Notes under the pieces: generated by a model | What the model was told of the DNA's origin: nothing | Databases searched by the model: none | What the model saw: only the letters and a program-made list of their open reading frames with translations | Assembly: GCA_012932295.1 (NCBI GenBank) | Contig: JAAONU010000006.1 | Location: 24,640,882 to 24,704,881 of the forward strand | DNA from: Cyclina sinensis | Lineage: Eukaryota > Mollusca > Bivalvia > Venerida > Veneridae | Direction: 5' to 3' | Length of the DNA stretch: 64,000 nucleotides | In this document: piece by piece, positions 63,601 through 64,000 of the stretch | Layout of the letters: the number at the start of each line of letters is the position of its first letter | How positions within the stretch are numbered: position 1 is the first letter of the stretch | Position numbers and translations under genes: made by a program

Positions 63601-64000
63601 TCACTTGGAAAAAATGTTTTCTACGTGACTCTAGCAATATGGTCTAATGTTATTTCTGCTACTATAATATGTCCTTGGATTTCATCAGAATCGTTTTTTT
63701 CTCGCGTGAGTAAATGCTTTTAATCCATTCTTGGAGTTGAAAGAAATCCACACATAGGGAAGACAGATTTTAAATTTTTTCTCCATTTTGCCATTACAGC
63801 AAGGCCATTTTATAAAACTTTAAAACTTTATAAAATGTCGCTGTTATATCATACTGGTTTACATATAAATAGATGTATTACATAAAAATATGTACAAGAT
63901 ATAAACTTTTACTTACAACACAGTCAAATATATTAAACGAAGACTGAAAGTACATTCTAACACCAAGCCCATACATTTTGATAATCATCTCCATCATAAA
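17642..64000 (-). CDS. Cav2: Cav2-type voltage-gated calcium channel alpha1 subunit (3' part of the gene)
   Basis: Pore-forming subunit of a presynaptic (N/P/Q-class) calcium channel, a plasma-membrane protein that triggers transmitter release. Exons from domain II S2-S3 to the stop are in the window; domain I and IIS1-S2 lie beyond 64000. The main isoform exons sum to 4,956 nt, all in phase. The pore glutamates of domains II (TGEDW), III (TGEGW) and IV (TGENW) are present, marking a Ca-selective channel. The S4 helices of domains II, III and IV carry the expected arginine spacing. Cav2 rather than Cav1 identity follows from the [11 protein letters not shown] segment before IIIS1, the IQ-region [14 protein letters not shown], the RIM-BP-type RKLPIAP and the acidic EDWC terminus. 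Individual exons are listed separately. Confidence 0.97.
18344..18364 (-). other. Cav2: RIM-BP SH3 ligand motif RKLPIAP
   Basis: Seven codons encoding R-K-L-P-I-A-P within a basic, proline-rich stretch. They fit the R-x-L-P-x-x-P core known from Cav2 and Cav1 tails that bind RIM-binding proteins. The binding itself is inferred. Confidence 0.7.
19351..19660 (-). CDS. Cav2: Cav2 C-tail exon (Pro/Ser-rich, conserved-looking helix)
   Basis: A 310-nt exon bounded by tttcag and GTAAAG, phase 0 to 1. It begins [15 protein letters not shown], continues through a TP/SP-rich stretch ([14 protein letters not shown]) and ends with a probable helix, [20 protein letters not shown]. It joins in phase to the last exon. 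Confidence 0.88.
21048..21167 (-). CDS. Cav2: Cav2 C-tail exon (40 residues)
   Basis: A 120-nt exon, phase 0 to 0, between acceptor tctgttag and donor GTGAAA. It encodes [16 protein letters not shown], then an acidic serine-rich part, ending VYVISEHYQ. Being a multiple of three with clean phases, it could be skipped without breaking the frame. Confidence 0.75.
21679..21787 (-). CDS. Cav2: Cav2 C-tail exon (basic RRNSSKRR segment)
   Basis: A 109-nt exon, phase 2 to 0, acceptor tattacag and donor GTATGT. It encodes [20 protein letters not shown], then [17 protein letters not shown]. The RRNSS and RHRSFS words fit basophilic kinase sites; that role is inference. Confidence 0.85.
22901..23007 (-). 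CDS. Cav2: Cav2 C-tail exon ([11 protein letters not shown])
   Basis: A 107-nt exon, phase 0 to 2, acceptor tttttcag and donor GTAAGA. It encodes [20 protein letters not shown], then [16 protein letters not shown]: a basic segment followed by an acidic serine-rich one. Confidence 0.88.
24699..24737 (-). CDS. Cav2: Cav2 C-tail small exon (13 residues)
   Basis: A 39-nt exon, phase 0 to 0, between acceptor gctcttacag and donor GTTAGG. It encodes [13 protein letters not shown], and joins the IQ-side frame to RPPSLFKR without a stop. As a phase-0 small exon it may be optional. Confidence 0.65.
26552..26782. mobile_element. MITE with TTAA ends (copy 2), intronic
   Basis: About 230 bp beginning TTAACCCATTAATGCCTA and ending with TAGGCATAAATGGG-like sequence and a near-TTAA flank. 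The interior shares the words 'gacataggcaaaca', 'ttgcagaccta', 'accagaaacccttttaactg' and 'aaaatgaactc' with the copy at 749-977. It lies in a Cav2 intron. Confidence 0.75.
28708..28722 (-). CDS. Cav2: Possible 15-nt Cav2 microexon (EVLDE)
   Basis: GAAGTCTTGGATGAG lies between a strong acceptor (tttttttgatcattttcag) and a donor GTAAAT, in phase 0 on both sides, inside the intron after the IQ exon. It would add EVLDE. Evidence rests on the splice signals and phase only. Confidence 0.35.
30028..30137 (-). CDS. Cav2: Cav2 IQ-domain exon
   Basis: A 110-nt exon, phase 1 to 0, acceptor cattgcag and donor GTGTGT. It encodes [20 protein letters not shown], then [17 protein letters not shown], the Cav2 IQ helix that binds calmodulin and drives Ca-dependent facilitation and inactivation. 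The V-G-K-I-Y core is typical; NWKAYK replaces the vertebrate YYRQSK, as I expect in invertebrates. Confidence 0.95.
30260..32348. mobile_element. Foldback-type inverted-repeat element
   Basis: The outer ends are CCCTTACCAAAA (30260) and TTTTTGGTAAGGG (ending 32348). A second CCCTTACC starts at 30469, from which an arm of about 763 bp (30469-31231) is repeated in inverted orientation at 31643-32348. A unique spacer of about 411 bp (31232-31642) separates the arms. The arms include 'ataagtcactt' short tandem repeats (expanded on the left, 30590-30740) and a 'gggccaggtggccctggg' bivalve-repeat block. No transposase frame is present; mirrored short frames in the two arms are by-products of the symmetry. 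It lies in the intron between the pre-IQ and IQ exons. Confidence 0.8.
32513..32617 (-). CDS. Cav2: Cav2 pre-IQ exon
   Basis: A 105-nt exon, phase 1 to 1, acceptor atatttaag and donor GTAAAA. It encodes [20 protein letters not shown], then [15 protein letters not shown], the conserved helix between the EF-hand and IQ region (compare 'WPLQAKKMLDLLVPP' in insect channels). Confidence 0.95.
32942..33475. repeat. Bivalve dispersed repeat ('ctagaaatgtgtcc ... gtggaggcataat')
   Basis: It starts 'actagaaatgtgtccacagg', 'acacagatgcccccac' and ends 'gcacccccagagtggaggca'. I recognise these as the ends of a common interspersed bivalve repeat. It is non-coding and inserted between the pre-IQ and EF-hand exons. 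Confidence 0.6.
33488..33690 (-). CDS. Cav2: Cav2 exon: second half of EF-hand and post-EF region
   Basis: A 203-nt exon, phase 2 to 1, acceptor gcttcag and donor GTGAGT. It encodes [20 protein letters not shown], then [20 protein letters not shown], and ends [13 protein letters not shown]. It completes the EF-hand begun in the upstream exon. Confidence 0.96.
34032..34159 (-). CDS. Cav2: Cav2 exon: end of IVS6 and start of EF-hand
   Basis: A 128-nt exon, phase 0 to 2. It encodes [20 protein letters not shown], then [23 protein letters not shown], highly conserved in all Cav1/Cav2 channels. Acceptor cattttcag, donor GTAAGT. Confidence 0.97.
34208..34416. mobile_element. TTAA-flanked MITE, intronic
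   Basis: It starts TTAACCCTGAACATGCTG and ends CAGCAGGTTAAGGGTTAA, imperfect inverted termini with TTAA at both ends. The interior, with 'gcctgatcagactgcacga' and 'atgtgcaggctgg', resembles an abundant MITE family of clams. About 209 bp, non-coding. Confidence 0.75.
34990..35140 (-). CDS. Cav2: Cav2 exon: domain IV pore loop and IVS6 start
   Basis: A 151-nt exon, phase 2 to 0. It encodes [20 protein letters not shown], then [20 protein letters not shown] and [11 protein letters not shown]. The glutamate of ATGENW is the domain IV selectivity-filter residue. Acceptor gttttcag, donor GTAAGT. Confidence 0.97.
35611..35768 (-). CDS. Cav2: Cav2 exon: IVS5 and pore turret
   Basis: A 158-nt exon, phase 0 to 2. 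It encodes [20 protein letters not shown], then [20 protein letters not shown] and [12 protein letters not shown], the IVS5 helix and the extracellular turret. Acceptor tattttcag, donor GTAATG. Confidence 0.97.
35988..36118. repeat. ~35-bp intronic tandem repeat
   Basis: Four imperfect copies of 'agtgtaattttatacatttt' plus 'atacacttta', about 32-38 bp apart, just 3' of the IVS4 exon's donor. Confidence 0.8.
36228..36350 (-). CDS. Cav2: Cav2 exon: IVS4 voltage sensor
   Basis: A 123-nt exon, phase 0 to 0. It encodes [20 protein letters not shown], then [21 protein letters not shown], with the Arg/Lys-every-third pattern of IVS4. The acceptor reads tttcag-CAG, a tandem NAGNAG site, so the first Gln may be included or omitted. 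Donor GTAAGT. Confidence 0.97.
37836..37871 (-). CDS. Cav2: Cav2 IVS3-S4 cassette microexon (12 residues)
   Basis: A 36-nt, phase-0 exon between acceptor attgttttaag and donor GTTCGT. It encodes [12 protein letters not shown] and sits exactly between the IVS3 and IVS4 exons, whose frame joins correctly with or without it. Vertebrate Cav2 genes use small optional exons at the same loop (the NP and ET inserts), so a cassette is likely. The acidic content is greater than in the vertebrate inserts. Confidence 0.65.
39226..39309 (-). CDS. Cav2: Cav2 exon: IVS2-S3 linker and IVS3
   Basis: An 84-nt exon, phase 0 to 0. It encodes [20 protein letters not shown], then DVMINEFG. Acceptor tttttattag, donor GTAAGT. 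It follows either of the two alternative IVS1-S2 exons. Confidence 0.97.
41114..41278 (-). CDS. Cav2: Cav2 alternative exon for IVS1-S2, version B (55 residues)
   Basis: A 165-nt exon, phase 0 to 0, acceptor aataatcag and donor GTTTGG. It encodes [20 protein letters not shown], then [20 protein letters not shown] and [15 protein letters not shown]. The second half is clearly homologous to the exon at 42796-42903 (FTIEC(V/I)LKLL(G/A)FG). Both fit between the same neighbours, so including both would duplicate the S2 helix; they should be mutually exclusive. This version has a 19-residue longer, charged S1-S2 loop. Confidence 0.9.
42796..42903 (-). CDS. Cav2: Cav2 alternative exon for IVS1-S2, version A (36 residues)
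   Basis: A 108-nt exon, phase 0 to 0, acceptor ttttatag and donor GTAAGA. It encodes [20 protein letters not shown], then [16 protein letters not shown]. The length of the S1-S2 loop matches the usual Cav2 form (compare human 'MMKFYGASVAYENALRVFN'). It pairs with version B at 41114-41278. Confidence 0.95.
42904..46846. other. Cav2 intron (3.9 kb)
   Basis: Intron before alternative exon A. I found no additional in-phase, splice-flanked exon. A small inverted pair, CTAATCAGG and CCTGATTAG, is near 45155-45201. The rest is AT-rich. Confidence 0.5.
46847..47011 (-). CDS. Cav2: Cav2 exon: III-IV linker and IVS1
   Basis: A 165-nt exon, phase 0 to 0. It encodes [20 protein letters not shown], then [20 protein letters not shown] and [15 protein letters not shown]. 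Acceptor tatttacag, donor GTACGT. Confidence 0.97.
47441..47642 (-). CDS. Cav2: Cav2 exon: IIIS6
   Basis: A 202-nt exon, phase 2 to 0. It encodes [20 protein letters not shown], then [20 protein letters not shown] and [20 protein letters not shown], ending QDLDKNQ. Acceptor catttcag, donor GTAAAT. Confidence 0.97.
48121..48264 (-). CDS. Cav2: Cav2 exon: domain III turret and pore loop
   Basis: A 144-nt exon, phase 2 to 2. It encodes [20 protein letters not shown], then [20 protein letters not shown] and [14 protein letters not shown] carries the domain III selectivity-filter glutamate. Acceptor cttttaaag, donor GTAAGT. Confidence 0.97.
48668..48828 (-). CDS. Cav2: Cav2 exon: IIIS5
   Basis: A 161-nt exon, phase 0 to 2. 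It encodes [20 protein letters not shown], then [20 protein letters not shown] and [13 protein letters not shown], nearly identical to other Cav2 channels. Acceptor tattttcag, donor GTAAGT. Confidence 0.97.
49279..49375 (-). CDS. Cav2: Cav2 exon: IIIS4 voltage sensor
   Basis: A 97-nt exon, phase 2 to 0. It encodes [20 protein letters not shown], then [13 protein letters not shown]. Acceptor aaatttcag, donor GTTTGT. Confidence 0.97.
49376..54734. other. Cav2 intron (5.4 kb)
   Basis: Largest intron in the window, between IIIS3 and IIIS4. It contains short chance frames on both strands, but no in-phase exon with good splice sites or Cav similarity. No clear repeat boundaries were made out. Confidence 0.5.
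54735..54841 (-). CDS. Cav2: Cav2 exon: IIIS2-S3 and IIIS3
   Basis: A 107-nt exon, phase 0 to 2. It encodes [20 protein letters not shown], then [15 protein letters not shown]. Acceptor attttctag, donor GTAAGT. Confidence 0.96.
55161..55350 (-). CDS. Cav2: Cav2 exon: IIIS1-S2
   Basis: A 190-nt exon, phase 2 to 0. It encodes [20 protein letters not shown], then [20 protein letters not shown] and [20 protein letters not shown]. Acceptor cctttcag, donor GTTGGT. Confidence 0.97.
55680..55812 (-). CDS. Cav2: Cav2 exon: end of II-III linker into IIIS1
   Basis: A 133-nt exon, phase 1 to 2. It encodes [20 protein letters not shown], then [20 protein letters not shown] and [16 protein letters not shown] is a Cav2 signature just before IIIS1. 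Acceptor gtattttag, donor GTACGT. Confidence 0.95.
56184..56290 (-). CDS. Cav2: Cav2 exon: II-III linker, part 3
   Basis: A 107-nt exon, phase 2 to 1. It encodes [20 protein letters not shown], then [15 protein letters not shown], polar and predicted disordered. Acceptor tatctttcag, donor GTAAGG. Confidence 0.88.
56579..56709 (-). CDS. Cav2: Cav2 exon: II-III linker, part 2 (proline-rich)
   Basis: A 131-nt exon, phase 0 to 2. It encodes [20 protein letters not shown], then [20 protein letters not shown] and NFAY. The polyproline stretch could bind SH3 or WW domains; this is inference. Acceptor gtattacag, donor GTAAGT. Confidence 0.9.
56710..60995. other. Cav2 intron (4.3 kb)
   Basis: Contains the 52-bp minisatellite (58075-58430) and one candidate optional exon (60659-60697, reported under findings). 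The rest is AT-rich, without recognisable genes. Confidence 0.5.
58075..58430. repeat. ~52-bp intronic minisatellite
   Basis: About seven copies of 'ttctagccttttgaacaact' followed by 'aaaccataacaatgaataat' and 'aagtcatgtaa', starting near 58078, 58130, 58180, 58232, 58285, 58338 and 58391. The central copies are most alike and edge copies diverge, as usual for a minisatellite. Confidence 0.85.
60996..61096 (-). CDS. Cav2: Cav2 exon: end of IIS6 into II-III linker
   Basis: A 101-nt exon, phase 1 to 0. It encodes [20 protein letters not shown], then [14 protein letters not shown]. Acceptor aacatag, donor GTACAT. The acidic stretch follows IIS6 as in other Cav2 channels. Confidence 0.96.
61510..61630 (-). 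CDS. Cav2: Cav2 exon: domain II pore loop and IIS6 start
   Basis: A 121-nt exon, phase 0 to 1. It encodes [20 protein letters not shown], then [25 protein letters not shown] carries the domain II selectivity-filter glutamate. Acceptor cattgcag, donor GTATCC. Confidence 0.97.
62100..62172 (-). CDS. Cav2: Cav2 exon: domain II turret and pore helix
   Basis: A 73-nt exon, phase 2 to 0. It encodes [20 protein letters not shown], then TVFQ. Acceptor cattttag, donor GTTATT. Confidence 0.95.
62704..62835 (-). CDS. Cav2: Cav2 exon: IIS4-S5 linker and IIS5
   Basis: A 132-nt exon, phase 2 to 2. It encodes [20 protein letters not shown], then [20 protein letters not shown] and FGG. Acceptor attacag, donor GTAAGA. 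Confidence 0.97.
63197..63312. repeat. Short direct repeat, ~80-bp offset
   Basis: 'tacgagttatttcccttaac' followed by 'ctttgacaagaaag' (63198) recurs as 'tacgagttacttccctttaa' followed by 'ccttcggcaagaaaa' (63278). Two intronic copies beside the IIS4 exon. Confidence 0.6.
63330..63442 (-). CDS. Cav2: Cav2 exon: IIS3-IIS4 voltage sensor
   Basis: A 113-nt exon, phase 0 to 2. It encodes [20 protein letters not shown], then [17 protein letters not shown], with the IIS4 arginine ladder. Acceptor gtttccag, donor GTAAGT. Confidence 0.97.
63917..64000 (-). CDS. Cav2: Cav2 exon: IIS2-S3 (cut by the window edge)
   Basis: Open to the window end. The visible 84 nt end in phase 0 at donor GTAAGT and encode [20 protein letters not shown], then SFNIFDCV, the domain II S2-S3 region. 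The acceptor lies beyond base 64000. Confidence 0.96.

Noticed and set aside
63333..63647. 104-codon plus-strand frame
   Set aside because: Antisense to the IIS4 exon; its length comes from the constrained coding sequence on the other strand.
1..64000. tRNA, rRNA, CRISPR or bacterial-type features
   Set aside because: No cloverleaf with a GGTTCRA-type T-loop, no rRNA core words and no spaced direct repeats of CRISPR form were found on reading either strand.

Overview
The window is AT-rich, intron-dense animal DNA. It is filled with repeat types that I recognise from marine bivalves: TTAA-flanked MITEs containing 'accagtgcagac/gcctgcac'-like cores, 'gctcacc..gagca' and 'gggccacctggccctcttgttt' families, 'ctagaaatgtgtcc..aggacacagatgccccca' elements, and 'cgtggccacgag' arrays. 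The best guess is a bivalve mollusc, possibly a venerid clam. No bacterial-type operons, tRNA, rRNA or CRISPR were seen.

The right-hand three quarters (64000 down to 17642, minus strand) is most of one gene, a presynaptic-type Cav2 voltage-gated calcium channel alpha1 subunit. I placed about 31 coding exons by splice sites, matching phases and protein similarity. They run from domain II S2-S3 at the window edge, through domains III and IV, the EF-hand, pre-IQ and IQ regions, to a proline/arginine-rich tail ending in an acidic ...EDWC PDZ ligand. The main isoform portion in the window sums to 4,956 nt (1,651 residues and a stop), with every junction in phase. Domain I and the start of domain II lie beyond base 64000. 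The gene shows a pair of apparently mutually exclusive exons for IVS1-S2, a 36-nt cassette exon in the IVS3-S4 loop, and small optional exons in the C-terminal tail. Its introns host a 2.1-kb foldback (inverted-repeat) element, MITEs and minisatellites.

From about 4.4 to 10.2 kb on the plus strand, a small multi-exon gene is tandemly duplicated. There are two intact copies (about 2.5 kb apart) and the 3' end of a third. Each encodes a protein of at least 120 residues with two amphipathic helices that fit the A-kinase anchoring (AKAP) consensus. Each copy has a palindromic cAMP-response element (TGACGTCA) upstream. The copies differ by a 99-bp insertion between that element and the TATA-like box.

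Between the two loci, at 10473-11351 on the minus strand, is a single-exon gene for a type II membrane protein with a probable cupin/JmjC-like C-terminal fold. The first 4.4 kb contains no convincing gene and is mostly dispersed and tandem repeats. The stretch from about 12 to 17.6 kb is repeats and, in its right part, probable Cav2 3'UTR.
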